Shown here in pieces: positions 8,735 through 16,947 of a stretch of DNA of 46,284 nt. The position numbers and the translations under genes were made by a program. Where the stretch lies: contig JAIKXP010000137.1 of NCBI GenBank assembly GCA_024684115.1, positions 1 through 46,284 on the forward strand, in the 5' to 3' direction. The DNA comes from Sphaerochaetaceae bacterium (lineage in GTDB: Bacteria; Spirochaetota; Spirochaetia; Sphaerochaetales; Sphaerochaetaceae). The notes beneath the pieces are model-generated. The model saw only the letters and a program-made list of their open reading frames with translations. It was not told the origin of the DNA and did no database searches. Each line of letters opens with the position of its first letter. Positions within the stretch are counted from its first letter, which is position 1.

Positions 8735-9619
8735 ATGTCAGATAAAGCCGAAGAAATTAAAGCTCTTGCTCCATGGGAAAAGAGACAGACAGTTGTGTTC
8801 ATGTCTGATTTTGGTCTCGCAGACGGAGCCGTATGCGCCATGCATGGCGTTGCAGATGCAGTGTGTCATGAACTCAGACTTGAAGACCTGACTCATTATA
8901 TCCCTCAGTTCAACATCTGGGAGGCAAGTTACCGCCTTATCCAGGCCCTCACCTACTGGGCTCCGGGAACCGTTTTCGTTTCAGTCGTAGACCCGGGAGT
9001 CGGCTCAGACAGGGAAAGCGTAGCAGTCCTCACAGTCTCTGGACATATTATTGTAACTCCTGACAACGGAACACTTTCACATGTTGCAAAAAATATAGGT
9101 ATCCTTGAAAGAAGGCGTATAAGTGAGACGGAAAACCGCCTCAGTAACAGCCAGAGGTCCTACACCTTCTACGGCCGTGACGTGTACGCATACACGGGAG
9201 CAAGACTGGCTGCCGGAATAATCGGATTTGATGAAGTCGGCCCGCTTCTGGAGCCCTCTCCCGTCATGCTCAGCATAGAAGATCCTGAAATAAGTGGAGA
9301 CATCATCAGCGGAACCATAGATGTGCTTGATACCCGTTACGGAAGCCTATGGACAAATATTCCTGACACCATGTTCACTTCATCCGGAATTAAATACGGA
9401 GATAATCTTTACGTAACAGTCACTGTCAGAAACCGTGTTGTATTCGGAAGCACCATAAGATTCTGTAAAAACTTTACTGAGGTTCCGGTCGGTGAAACCC
9501 TTGTATACATCAACAGCCTTTTAAACGCAGGAGTCGCCCTTAATCAGGGAAGTTTTGCACAGACTTTCGGGGTCGGAAGCGGAGAAGACTGGAAAATATC
9601 ATTCAGAAAGATCAGATAA
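8735..9619 (+). CDS. SAM hydroxide adenosyltransferase (SAM hydrolase, DUF62)
   Basis: A 294-residue member of the fluorinase/chlorinase-related DUF62 family, whose ordinary members split S-adenosylmethionine to adenosine and methionine with water. Motifs: VVFMSDFGLADGAVCAMHGV (residues ~21-40, substrate Asp), SVVDPGVGSDRE (~86-97), and TPDNGTLS (~112-119), followed by the C-terminal beta domain. The halogenase-specific loop is not evident, so hydrolysis is the expected reaction. It is coupled to the acidic gene upstream, and its 3' end overlaps the convergent ecfT end by eight bases. The cellular purpose of these enzymes is not settled. Confidence 0.9.
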   Translation: MSDKAEEIKALAPWEKRQTVVFMSDFGLADGAVCAMHGVADAVCHELRLEDLTHYIPQFNIWEASYRLIQALTYWAPGTVFVSVVDPGVGSDRESVAVLTVSGHIIVTPDNGTLSHVAKNIGILERRRISETENRLSNSQRSYTFYGRDVYAYTGARLAAGIIGFDEVGPLLEPSPVMLSIEDPEISGDIISGTIDVLDTRYGSLWTNIPDTMFTSSGIKYGDNLYVTVTVRNRVVFGSTIRFCKNFTEVPVGETLVYINSLLNAGVALNQGSFAQTFGVGSGEDWKISFRKIR

Positions 9620-10442
9620 ACGGGTTGTAATACCTGGATCCGTTTACAATGTGCAGATATACGGAAACAGCTGCCAGTATTACGCAGAAAGCTATTGAAA
9701 GATAATCTGCAGACCTGAAGGGACGTGCAGAATACCACGTCCTTTTTTTATTTTTCCCGAATCCCCTGAGCTCCATGGCGCTGGCTATGATCTCAATCCT
9801 GTCCATACTGGATACAATGAGGGGGAAAAGCATGTCAGCTGCATTTTTGAGCCTCTTTATGAGCTTCTGTTTTCCTGAGGCCATCTCAAGACCTCTGGCC
9901 TGCTGGGCCATGGAAATATCATGGTACTCTCTCTGGATGTCGGGAATATACCTTAAGGCCAGGGAAACCGAATAGGCAATCTTGTAGCTGACTCCAATCC
10001 TGTTCAGACTGGAAGCAAACTCACTCGGGTCTGTTGTAGACACAAAGAGGATTACAATCGGGATTGTAGCCAGATATTTGAGAACAACGTTAAGCTGGTA
10101 GAACAGCTGCTCCTTAGTGACAATATAGCGCCAGAAAATAGGGAAAAGAACAGTCCTTGTTCCGTAAATGGTAGTCCCGTGTTCCGGGGAGAACAGGAAG
10201 ATAAGAATGTTGTTCAGAAGCATGAACACAAAGGAAAACCAGAACATGATCTTCACATCTTTCAGCCTGATTTTTGAAACAATGAACAGAATTACGGCAA
10301 ACACCGGCATTACTGCAAGAAGTCTGGTATCAAAAGTAGTCATGGCAGCCAGACTCCAGATGAGAAGGCACAGCAGTTTGGTGGCTCCGGTAAGACTGTG
10401 TATGGGAGATTTTCTTTCAATGTAGTTGAAGATATTTGTCAT
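9612..10442 (-). CDS. ecfT: ECF transporter transmembrane component EcfT
   Basis: A 276-residue CbiQ/EcfT-family membrane protein that couples ATPases to the substrate-binding S component. It has about five to six hydrophobic helices, and the cytoplasmic coupling helix carries AQQARGLEMASGK with the diagnostic Ala-Arg-Gly motif; a second such element, AMELRGFGKNKKR, lies near residue 240. ATGA overlap with the ATPase gene means they are co-translated. The likely S component lies at 13669-14220 on the other strand, separated by cysK and the Rrf2 gene. Confidence 0.93.
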   Translation of the reverse strand: MTNIFNYIERKSPIHSLTGATKLLCLLIWSLAAMTTFDTRLLAVMPVFAVILFIVSKIRLKDVKIMFWFSFVFMLLNNILIFLFSPEHGTTIYGTRTVLFPIFWRYIVTKEQLFYQLNVVLKYLATIPIVILFVSTTDPSEFASSLNRIGVSYKIAYSVSLALRYIPDIQREYHDISMAQQARGLEMASGKQKLIKRLKNAADMLFPLIVSSMDRIEIIASAMELRGFGKNKKRTWYSARPFRSADYLSIAFCVILAAVSVYLHIVNGSRYYNPFI

Positions 10443-12166
10443 TTTCTGACCTCCCTGTCCGTAAGAATGAAGCGCCTGATAAAGTCCGAATCATCCGGTA
10501 TTCCGCAAATTCTGGAAAGTTCTGAAAGGGAAGTTTCCTTCAGGCTTGCCCTGTCAACCAGTTCCCTGTCAGTGAGCACTTCCTCACAGCTCTTGTCGGC
10601 AATAATACCACCGTCCGAGAAGATAGCGGCCCTTGAGCAGTACTCCAGCATGAGATGCATGTCATGTGTTATGAGGACAATTATTATTCCCCTTGAATTA
10701 AGCTCCTTCAAGAACTCCATTATCTCGGTGTAGTGCCTGAAATCCTGACCGGCCGTAGGCTCATCAAGAATGATTATTTCAGGGTCTGTTGCAAGAATTG
10801 AAGCTATTGTCACCCTCTTCTTCTGTCCGTAGGAAAGGGCACTGACGGGCCAGTTCCTGAACGGATAAAGTCCGCAGATTTTAAGGATTTCATCAACCTT
10901 TCTGTCTATTTCCTCCCTGGTGAGGGAACTCTTCAAAACAAGGCCGAGGGACACTTCTTCACGTATGAGGGGCTTGCTTATCATCTGGTTCGGGTTCTGC
11001 ATTACATACCCTATGTGGTCGGCCCTCTCCTTTATGCTCATTTCAGAAAGATCCCTTCCGTTAAGCGTGAATACACCCTTCTGAGGCTTTTCAAAACCAC
11101 AGATAAGCTTTGAGAAAGTTGACTTGCCGGCTCCGTTCTTCCCGACAATGCTCATCATTTCCCCTTCCCTCAATTCAAAATCAACTCCGTCAAGAACCTT
11201 CGGGCCTTCACTTTCATAGGAAAACTGTATTCCCTTTGCCTGCAGGATTACCTTCTCTTTTTTCTTTTCAGGAGCATGAGGCACACTCTCAAACCAGTTT
11301 ACAACCTTCTTTTTCATCTGCTCAGAGAGAACCAGCCTGTCTATCCTCTGAGGCTTCATATCTTCACTGAGCTCAACTCCGGCATACTTCAGGGCAGTAA
11401 TATAAAGAGGCTCCCTGATACCATATTTCTTCAGAAGGTCCGAACAGAGCAGAGCCTGAGGCGTAGAATCACTTATAATGCGCCCTTCATTCATCAGAAC
11501 CACCCTGTCCACGTCCCTGTAAAGCACATCTTCCAGCCTGTGTTCAATAATTATGACCGTAGTTCCCGTTTTCTTCTGAATCTTATCAATGAGGTCAATT
11601 GTCTTCTTTCCTGTAGCCGGATCCAGGTTTGCAAGCGGCTCATCAAAAAGAAGCACGTTCACGTCATCAACCATAACGCCCGCCAGGGCTACCCTCTGCT
11701 TCTGTCCGCCTGAAAGCTGATGAGGAGCATGAGACAGAAGAGATGACCTTATACCCGTCATGGCTGAGGTCTCCAGTACCCTCTCCTTCATATCCTTGAG
11801 GGAAACATTATCATTCTCCAGCGCAAACGCAATGTCCTCCCCTACCGTGAGTCCTATAAACTGTCCGTCCGAATCCTGAAGTACTGTTCCCACAAATTTC
11901 GAGAGCTTGAATATATCAAGATCCCTGAAAGATTTCCCGTCAAGAATCAGCTCTCCTGTTGCTTCTCCGCTGTAGGAAGCGGGAATCAGGCCGTTTATGC
12001 AGTGTGCAAGTGTAGACTTTCCACAGCCTGAAGGTCCGCAGATGAGAATCTTTTCACCTCTTCTGATACTGAGGTTTATGTTATACAGGGTGGGTTCACT
12101 CTGGGCCGTATATTTGAAACCGAAATCCTTGAACTCTATTAAAATATCTTCTTCAGAACTTTTCAT
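10439..12166 (-). CDS. ecfA: Fused double ATPase of ECF transporter
   Basis: At 575 residues this is two complete ABC ATPases in one chain. Domain 1 has Walker A GPSGCGKST (about 44-52), signature LSGGQKQR and Walker B LLFDEPLANLDP. Domain 2 has GKNGAGKST (about 341), signature LSYGQKKR and IIILDEPTAGQD. The degenerate second signature with Tyr is typical of EcfA pairs. The fused form is usual with the UPF0397 S component seen at 13669. No ribosome site is present: TATAAT lies seven bases before the ATG (see promoter). It heads the ecfA-ecfT operon. Confidence 0.94.
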   Translation of the reverse strand: MKSSEEDILIEFKDFGFKYTAQSEPTLYNINLSIRRGEKILICGPSGCGKSTLAHCINGLIPASYSGEATGELILDGKSFRDLDIFKLSKFVGTVLQDSDGQFIGLTVGEDIAFALENDNVSLKDMKERVLETSAMTGIRSSLLSHAPHQLSGGQKQRVALAGVMVDDVNVLLFDEPLANLDPATGKKTIDLIDKIQKKTGTTVIIIEHRLEDVLYRDVDRVVLMNEGRIISDSTPQALLCSDLLKKYGIREPLYITALKYAGVELSEDMKPQRIDRLVLSEQMKKKVVNWFESVPHAPEKKKEKVILQAKGIQFSYESEGPKVLDGVDFELREGEMMSIVGKNGAGKSTFSKLICGFEKPQKGVFTLNGRDLSEMSIKERADHIGYVMQNPNQMISKPLIREEVSLGLVLKSSLTREEIDRKVDEILKICGLYPFRNWPVSALSYGQKKRVTIASILATDPEIIILDEPTAGQDFRHYTEIMEFLKELNSRGIIIVLITHDMHLMLEYCSRAAIFSDGGIIADKSCEEVLTDRELVDRASLKETSLSELSRICGIPDDSDFIRRFILTDREVRK

Positions 12167-12173
12167 GTCTCAA

Positions 12174-12179
12174 ATTATA
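12174..12179 (-). promoter_or_regulatory. -10 box placing ecfA start at the mRNA 5' end
   Basis: A perfect TATAAT on the complement ends seven bases before the ecfA ATG (12166), and there is no Shine-Dalgarno sequence between them. The -35 region is weak. If used, the mRNA would begin at or next to the start codon, a leaderless transcript. Confidence 0.45.
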
Positions 12180-12211
12180 GAATCAAATCTCAGATATATT
12201 CCACACCATTA

Positions 12212-12240
12212 TTGACAGGAATTTATACCTGGTTTACTAT
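12212..12240 (+). promoter_or_regulatory. cysK-rrf2 promoter
   Basis: TTGACA at 12212-12217, 17-base spacer, TACTAT at 12235-12240; expected start near 12247, leaving a leader of about 19 bases with AGGTAGG before the cysK ATG. Confidence 0.72.
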
Positions 12241-12245
12241 AAACC
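12231..12245. promoter_or_regulatory. Palindrome over the cysK -10 box, possible Rrf2 operator
   Basis: GGTTTA-CTA-TAAACC is a perfect inverted repeat with six-base arms, and it covers the -10 hexamer of the cysK promoter. Binding here would block RNA polymerase. The Rrf2 regulator encoded just downstream of cysK is the obvious candidate. Confidence 0.5.
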
Positions 12246-12265
12246 CACCAAAAAGGTAGGTAATT

Positions 12266-13198
12266 ATGTCAAACATCTATAAATCAGCAGCAGATCTTGT
12301 TGGAAATACTCCCCTTATGGAGCTTTCAAACATTGAGAAAAAGTACGCCATGGGGGCAACAGTTCTTGCAAAGCTTGAGCTATTCAATCCGGCAGGTTCA
12401 GTAAAGGACAGGGTTGCCCTTTCCATCATAAATGACGCAGAAGAAAAGGGTCTTCTTAAAGAAGGTTCAGTCATCATTGAACCCACAAGCGGAAACACCG
12501 GAATCGGTCTTGCATCCGTTGCAGCCGTAAGAGGATACCGCGTTATCCTGGTCATGCCGTCAACCATGAGCGTAGAGAGAATCAAACTTGCAAAAGCCTA
12601 TGGCGCAGAGGTTGTACTTACAGACGGAAAGCTGGGAATGAAGGGAAGTATTGAAAAGGCTGAAGAACTTAAGAACAGCATCCTGTCCTCAATTATTGCA
12701 GGACAGTTTGTAAATCCGGCAAACCCGAAGGCCCATTATGAGAGCACGGGACCTGAAATCTGGAATGACACAGACGGAAACATTGATATTTTTGTAGCTT
12801 CTGTCGGAACAGGCGGAACACTTAGTGGAACAGGAAAATATCTTAAGGAGAAAAACCCCGGTATTAAGGTAGTTGCAGTAGAACCTGAGGGCTCTCCGCT
12901 TCTCAGCAGGGGAATTGCAGGACCTCATAAGATTCAGGGAATAGGAGCAAACTTCATCCCGCAGACTCTGGACAGAAGCCTGATTGATGAGATTATTGCC
13001 GTTCCTGATGATGCTGCATTTGAAAATGCAAGGGATATGGGTAAAACTGAGGGAATCCTTGTAGGAATCTCTTCAGGAGCCGCTCTTTATGCTGCAAAGC
13101 TTCTTGCTGAAAGAGACGAAAACAAGGGTAAAAGAATAGTTGTCATCCTTCCTGACGGCGGAGACAGATACTACTCCACACCTGTATTTGAAAACTGA
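12266..13198 (+). CDS. cysK: Cysteine synthase A (O-acetylserine thiol-lyase)
   Basis: PLP enzyme making cysteine from O-acetylserine and sulfide; the 310-residue length is typical. The cofactor lysine is Lys47 in NPAGSVKDR; the substrate loop is PTSGNTG (73-79), and the phosphate-binding loop is SVGTGGTLSGTG near residue 178. The C-terminal GISSGAALYAAK is also conserved. It forms a two-gene operon with the Rrf2 regulator, two bases downstream. In Firmicutes CysK itself binds the Rrf2 protein CymR to sense sulfur supply; the arrangement here suggests an analogous circuit. Confidence 0.96.
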   Translation: MSNIYKSAADLVGNTPLMELSNIEKKYAMGATVLAKLELFNPAGSVKDRVALSIINDAEEKGLLKEGSVIIEPTSGNTGIGLASVAAVRGYRVILVMPSTMSVERIKLAKAYGAEVVLTDGKLGMKGSIEKAEELKNSILSSIIAGQFVNPANPKAHYESTGPEIWNDTDGNIDIFVASVGTGGTLSGTGKYLKEKNPGIKVVAVEPEGSPLLSRGIAGPHKIQGIGANFIPQTLDRSLIDEIIAVPDDAAFENARDMGKTEGILVGISSGAALYAAKLLAERDENKGKRIVVILPDGGDRYYSTPVFEN

Positions 13199-13200
13199 TT

Positions 13201-13602
13201 ATGAAGATTTCAACAAGAGGGAGATACGCAGTCAGAATAATGGTTGAACTCTCCCGCATTCAGGAAAATGAATACGTCTCTCTGAAGGAACTGGCAGAAA
13301 AACAGGAAATACCCTTCAAATATATTGAAAAAACCATCTCCCTTCTCGTTAAGAATTCAATGATTGAAAGCAGACACGGGAAAGGAGGAGGCTACAGACT
13401 GGTGAGGGCTCCTGAAGACTACCCTATCGGAGAAATCCTTAGGATAACTGAAGGAGACATGGCTCCTGTTGCCTGCCTGTCCTGTAACGGTCAGGGATGT
13501 GACAGGAGAGAAAACTGCAAAACCCTTCCCATGTGGAAGGAATTTAATGAGCTGATAACAGGATATTTTAACTCGAAGACACTCAGAGACCTTATAATCT
13601 GA
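13201..13602 (+). CDS. Rrf2-family regulator with four-cysteine cluster motif
   Basis: A 133-residue winged-helix repressor. The DNA-recognition portion is visible as LKELAEKQEIPFKYIEKTIS followed by the wing RHGKGGGYRLVRAPEDY. Cysteines at 92, 95, 100 and 106 (CLSCNGQGCDRRENC) match the region where IscR, NsrR and RirA bind an Fe-S cluster, whereas CymR-type sulfur regulators lack these residues. Thus it could sense Fe-S status, redox or NO while controlling cysteine synthesis. It begins two bases after the cysK stop. I expect it to act on the palindrome at 12231-12245; this is inference. Confidence 0.9.
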   Translation: MKISTRGRYAVRIMVELSRIQENEYVSLKELAEKQEIPFKYIEKTISLLVKNSMIESRHGKGGGYRLVRAPEDYPIGEILRITEGDMAPVACLSCNGQGCDRRENCKTLPMWKEFNELITGYFNSKTLRDLII

Positions 13603-13626
13603 CTGCTTCTACGCCTTGTATCTTTG

Positions 13627-13635
13627 TGTTATAAT
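13627..13635 (+). promoter_or_regulatory. Extended -10 promoter of the ECF S component
   Basis: TGT immediately followed by a perfect TATAAT (13630-13635) makes an extended -10 element, with no good -35. Transcription would start near 13642, giving a leader of about 27 bases with AGGAGG at 13655-13660, too short for a riboswitch. Confidence 0.6.
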
Positions 13636-13668
13636 TCAGCCGGAAACTAAAACAAGGAGGAGCTGATT

Positions 13669-14220
13669 ATGAAAAAATCACCCGTTGTTCTCGTAGTAGC
13701 CATTGGTATTGGCGCTGCACTTTTCTTTGTACTCGGCAGATTTGTGGCTATCCCAAGTCCGATTCCAAATACAACCATCTCAGCTCAGTATGGACTGCTT
13801 GCCTTCATGGCTGCACTCTTCGGACCTGTTGCAGGTCTTCTGATTGCATTCATAGGTCATGCACTTATTGACTTCTCCTACGGATGGGGAATCTGGTGGT
13901 CATGGGTCATTGCTTCCGGTGTTACAGGCTTTATCATGGGTCTCAGTGCAAAAAAGGTTCTCCTTTCAACAGAGCCTTTCACTGGAGACAAGATTCTGAA
14001 ATTCAACATCTATCAGGTTGTCGGAAACATCATTGCATGGGGTCTTATTGCTCCTGTTCTTGACATCCTCATCTATGCTGAGCCTGCAAACAAGGTTTTC
14101 ACACAGGGTCTGGTTGCAGGAATTGCAAACATTGTTACAACAGCAATTATCGGCACACTTCTCTGCTTTGCCTACTCAAAGACAAAACCTGCTGCCGGTT
14201 CACTCAAGAAAGAAGACTGA
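13669..14220 (+). CDS. ECF transporter S component, UPF0397 family
   Basis: A 183-residue membrane protein with about five to six helices. The opening VAIGIGAALFFVLGRFVAIP and the block FGPVAGLLIAFIGHALIDF followed by WWSWVIASG are characteristic of UPF0397, a family often annotated as a riboflavin-type ECF substrate-binding subunit although its ligand is unproven. It needs EcfT and ATPases; the ecfA-ecfT pair 1.5 kb away on the other strand has the double ATPase that normally accompanies this family. It has its own extended -10 promoter and is followed by a strong terminator. Confidence 0.9.
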   Translation: MKKSPVVLVVAIGIGAALFFVLGRFVAIPSPIPNTTISAQYGLLAFMAALFGPVAGLLIAFIGHALIDFSYGWGIWWSWVIASGVTGFIMGLSAKKVLLSTEPFTGDKILKFNIYQVVGNIIAWGLIAPVLDILIYAEPANKVFTQGLVAGIANIVTTAIIGTLLCFAYSKTKPAAGSLKKED

Positions 14221-14259
14221 TAAAGAAACTGCTGCAGTTCACTGGAGCAGTTGTTAATG

Positions 14260-14294
14260 ATCAGGTTGCCTGCTGTAAGGCAACCTGATTTTTT
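14260..14294 (+). terminator. Rho-independent terminator after the S component
   Basis: An 11-bp perfect stem (14260-14270 with 14279-14289, ATCAGGTTGCC arms), eight-base loop and a run of T to 14294. Confidence 0.9.
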
Positions 14295-14330
14295 ATACAT
14301 AAATCCTGGCTGGCAAAGTTATACCCCGTG

Positions 14331-14530
14331 GTAGGTTTTTTAAGACAAAAAGTGCTCATTCCTACAACATGTAGGAGTTTAAGCCAAAAATCCTCATTTT
14401 TCCTACTTTTGTAGGTTTTTTAAGCCAAAAAGTGCTGTATTTCCTACAACATGTAGGAATTTAAACCCAGAAACTTTATTTCTCCTACTCTGGTAGATCT
14501 TCAAGCAAAAACTGATTCATCAGCCTGTAA
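14331..14530. repeat. Tandem array of five ~40-nt palindrome-ended units
   Basis: Units begin at 14331, 14371, 14411, 14453 and 14493 (spacing 40, 40, 42, 40). Each starts with GTAGG, has an AT-rich core containing TTTAAGCCAAAAA or a variant, and ends with CCTAC; four or five bases (aacat, tttt, aacat, tctg) separate one unit from the next. Units 1 and 3 are nearly identical, units 2 and 4 resemble each other, and unit 5 is degenerate and ends CCTGT. Each unit can fold by its ends, and each junction CCTAC-n-GTAGG is itself a short hairpin. The gene-free stretch 14221-14607 contains this array and two terminators; no coding frame is convincing. It is not a CRISPR: cores are conserved, not unique. 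Confidence 0.8.
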
Positions 14531-14561
14531 ATTACAGGTTCTCAGTCCGGATGTTTCATGA

Positions 14562-14594
14562 ATAAAAAGAGCCTGATTCTCTTTGAACCAGGCT
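14562..14594 (-). terminator. Rho-independent terminator after asd
   Basis: On the complement AGCCTG(g)TTC / GAA(t)CAGGCT arms (14570-14594) are followed by CTTTTTATT. It lies 14 bases beyond the asd stop. Confidence 0.8.
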
Positions 14595-14607
14595 ATTCTT
14601 TCTGTTT

Positions 14608-15615
14608 TTATTTCTCGATCATCAGTTTGAGGATCTGTACTGCATTTGCAGCAGCTCCCTTTCTGATCTGGTCTCCGCAGCACCACAGGGCAAGTCCGTT
14701 TTCATCCGTAAGGTCTTCCCTTACCCTTCCGACCCAGACTATATCCTGATTGCTTGTATCAAGCGGGGTCGGATAGTTTCTGCCGTCAATATCATCTGCC
14801 ATCTTACAGCCCGGGAAAGCATCAATTGCCTTTACTGCTTCCTCAACGCTTACCTTCTTCTCTGTTCTCAGAACAACTGAGATGGAATGAGACCTCATAA
14901 CAGGAACACGGACACAGGTGCAGGAAACCTTAAGATCATCCTGATGGAAAATCTTTCTTCCCTCATTCTGCATCTTCATCTCTTCAGTTGTGTAACCATA
15001 GTCACTGTCAGAACCGATCCACGGAATTACGTTCATGGCTATCTGATGAGGGAATACCTTAGGCTGAGGCTTCTTTCCGTTGTGAAGATCTTCAAGTTCA
15101 GTCTCAAGTTCTACAAGACCGCCCTGACCTGCTCCGGAAACAGCCTGATAGGTTGAAGCAATCATGGTCTTAATCGGAGAAATCTTATTGATTGCTGCTA
15201 CAGCCATAAGGGTTATGATGGTTGAACAGTTCGGGTTTGAGATTATTCCCTTGTTCTTGAAGGCATCTTCCCCGTTAATCTCAGGAACAACCAGCGGACA
15301 GTCAGGGTTCTGGCGGAAGGCTGAACTGTTGTCAATGAAGACGGCTCCTGCCTTGACTATAGCCGGAGCAAAGGCCTTACTCATGGCATTGCTTACAGCA
15401 CCGAGGACAAAGTCCATTCCCTCAAAGCATTCATCCTTTGCTTCCTGAACCTCTACTTCCTTTCCGCAGAAGAGAATTTTCTGTCCTGCGCTTCTGGCGC
15501 TTGCAAGTAAGACAAGCTTATTAACCGGAATTTTATATTCCTCAAGACACTCAAGCATCTGCCTTCCCACTGCGCCTGTAGCACCTAAAACTGCAATATT
15601 GTAACTCTTACCCAT
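14608..15615 (-). CDS. asd: Aspartate-semialdehyde dehydrogenase
   Basis: Reduces aspartyl phosphate to the semialdehyde, the branch point to lysine, threonine and methionine. It has 335 residues; the nucleotide loop is GATGAVG (11-17), the catalytic cysteine is Cys130 in SNPNCST, and QAVSGAGQGG contains the conserved glycine loop. A GAGG ribosome site precedes the ATG at 15615. It is last in the operon hom-lysC-asd, 15 bases after lysC, with a terminator directly behind. Confidence 0.96.
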   Translation of the reverse strand: MGKSYNIAVLGATGAVGRQMLECLEEYKIPVNKLVLLASARSAGQKILFCGKEVEVQEAKDECFEGMDFVLGAVSNAMSKAFAPAIVKAGAVFIDNSSAFRQNPDCPLVVPEINGEDAFKNKGIISNPNCSTIITLMAVAAINKISPIKTMIASTYQAVSGAGQGGLVELETELEDLHNGKKPQPKVFPHQIAMNVIPWIGSDSDYGYTTEEMKMQNEGRKIFHQDDLKVSCTCVRVPVMRSHSISVVLRTEKKVSVEEAVKAIDAFPGCKMADDIDGRNYPTPLDTSNQDIVWVGRVREDLTDENGLALWCCGDQIRKGAAANAVQILKLMIEK

Positions 15616-15630
15616 TGTAAGTCCTCCTGA

Positions 15631-16947
15631 TTAAACCGCAAAACTCTCGTAGAGAACGCGGACTGTAGTATCAAACTGTGAGTTGTCTACACCGACAACG
15701 ATTGAAAGCTCATCTGCCCCCTGGGCAATGGTTCTTATATTGACCCCGGCTTCTCCGAGGGCGTTGAAGATTGAGCCTGAAATACCCGGACGGAAGGTCA
15801 TCTTTCTTCCAACCGCAGCAACAAGGGAAATATTCTCCTGAACACTTATGTTATCCGGCTTAAGAACCTTCTGGATTTCAGAAATCACATCGTAGATTAT
15901 GGTCTCAACAGAGCTCTTTGCAAAAACAAGAGAGAAGGAATCAAGACCGAGGGAAATGTGCTCAATGGCAATCTTATGGTCCTCAAGAATCTCCAGAACC
16001 TTCCTCAAGTCACTGTTGTTGTCCAGGTTGTGTTTTCTGATTGCCAGGATTTCAAAATTCTTTCTGCCCGCCACTCCGGTTAAGAACCTCTTGTAGGAGG
16101 CGTCTTCCTTTTCAATCTTATCCACAATGACCGTTCCCGGATGGTCCGGCTTGTTTGTGTTTCTTATGTTAAGAGGAATTCCGTTTTCCTTGACCGGAAG
16201 AATGGACTCCTCATGAAGAACTGAAGCACCCATTGAAGCGAGCTCCCTGAGCTCTGCGTATGTAATCTTGGGAATAGGTCTCGGATTCTTTACTATTCTA
16301 GGATCAGCCATGAGTATTCCTGAAACATCCGTCCAGTTTTCATATACATCTGCCCTGCAGGCTGCAGCTGCCAGGGCTCCGGTAATATCACTTCCGCCAC
16401 GACTCATAAGCTTTATCTTTCCCGAAGGAAGAGAGCTGTAGAAACCTGGGATTACAATCTTTCCGTACTGCATCATGGCCTTTTGAATGGCCTCAGTTAT
16501 CTTCTTCTCATCAAACTTTCCGTTGTAGTCGGAGAAAATACAGTCTTTAGCATCAAGGAAATGAAACCCAAGGTATGCGGCCATGAGGCGGGATGTGAAG
16601 TACTCTCCGCGGGAGACAAGGTAGTCAACTGAAATATCCTTGTCCATTTTCTTCCAGAGATCATCAAACTCCTTCTCTATATCGAGAGAGATTCCAAGCT
16701 CATCCCTGATTTCACAGAATCTCTTCTCTATGTCCCTGAATATGGGCTCACATGAGACTCCGTATACAAGATGTGCATGACAGAGGTAGAGAAGGTCCGT
16801 CATCTTATGGTCGTCTGCTGACCTCTTTCCTGCTGCGGAGATGACTACAATCCTTCTTGCAGCGTCGGAATCAACTATATCTTTTACTCTTTTGAACTGG
16901 CTGGCATCTGCAACAGATGAACCGCCGAATTTTGCAACTTTAATCAT
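15631..16947 (-). CDS. lysC: Aspartokinase
   Basis: Phosphorylates aspartate in the first step of the aspartate family. 438 residues: kinase domain from KFGGSSVADA (Lys4) through GRGGSDITGALAA-like residues near 185-200 (RGGSDITGALAA), then two C-terminal ACT domains (from about 300; LGLDSFSLVF and GVNIRTIAQGADELSIVVGV), so allosteric inhibition by an end product is likely. It is monofunctional, not fused to homoserine dehydrogenase. Start and hom stop overlap as TAATG. Confidence 0.96.
   Translation of the reverse strand: MIKVAKFGGSSVADASQFKRVKDIVDSDAARRIVVISAAGKRSADDHKMTDLLYLCHAHLVYGVSCEPIFRDIEKRFCEIRDELGISLDIEKEFDDLWKKMDKDISVDYLVSRGEYFTSRLMAAYLGFHFLDAKDCIFSDYNGKFDEKKITEAIQKAMMQYGKIVIPGFYSSLPSGKIKLMSRGGSDITGALAAAACRADVYENWTDVSGILMADPRIVKNPRPIPKITYAELRELASMGASVLHEESILPVKENGIPLNIRNTNKPDHPGTVIVDKIEKEDASYKRFLTGVAGRKNFEILAIRKHNLDNNSDLRKVLEILEDHKIAIEHISLGLDSFSLVFAKSSVETIIYDVISEIQKVLKPDNISVQENISLVAAVGRKMTFRPGISGSIFNALGEAGVNIRTIAQGADELSIVVGVDNSQFDTTVRVLYESFAV

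Noticed and set aside
8487-9619. Phage-derived anti-restriction locus
   Set aside because: No other phage genes or att-like sequences nearby; DUF62 hydrolases are ordinary chromosomal genes and unrelated to T3 SAMase, so only the analogy is kept as a hypothesis.
14331-14530. CRISPR array
   Set aside because: The cores are conserved between units instead of being unique spacers; the invariant part is only a five-base dyad, and no cas genes are present.
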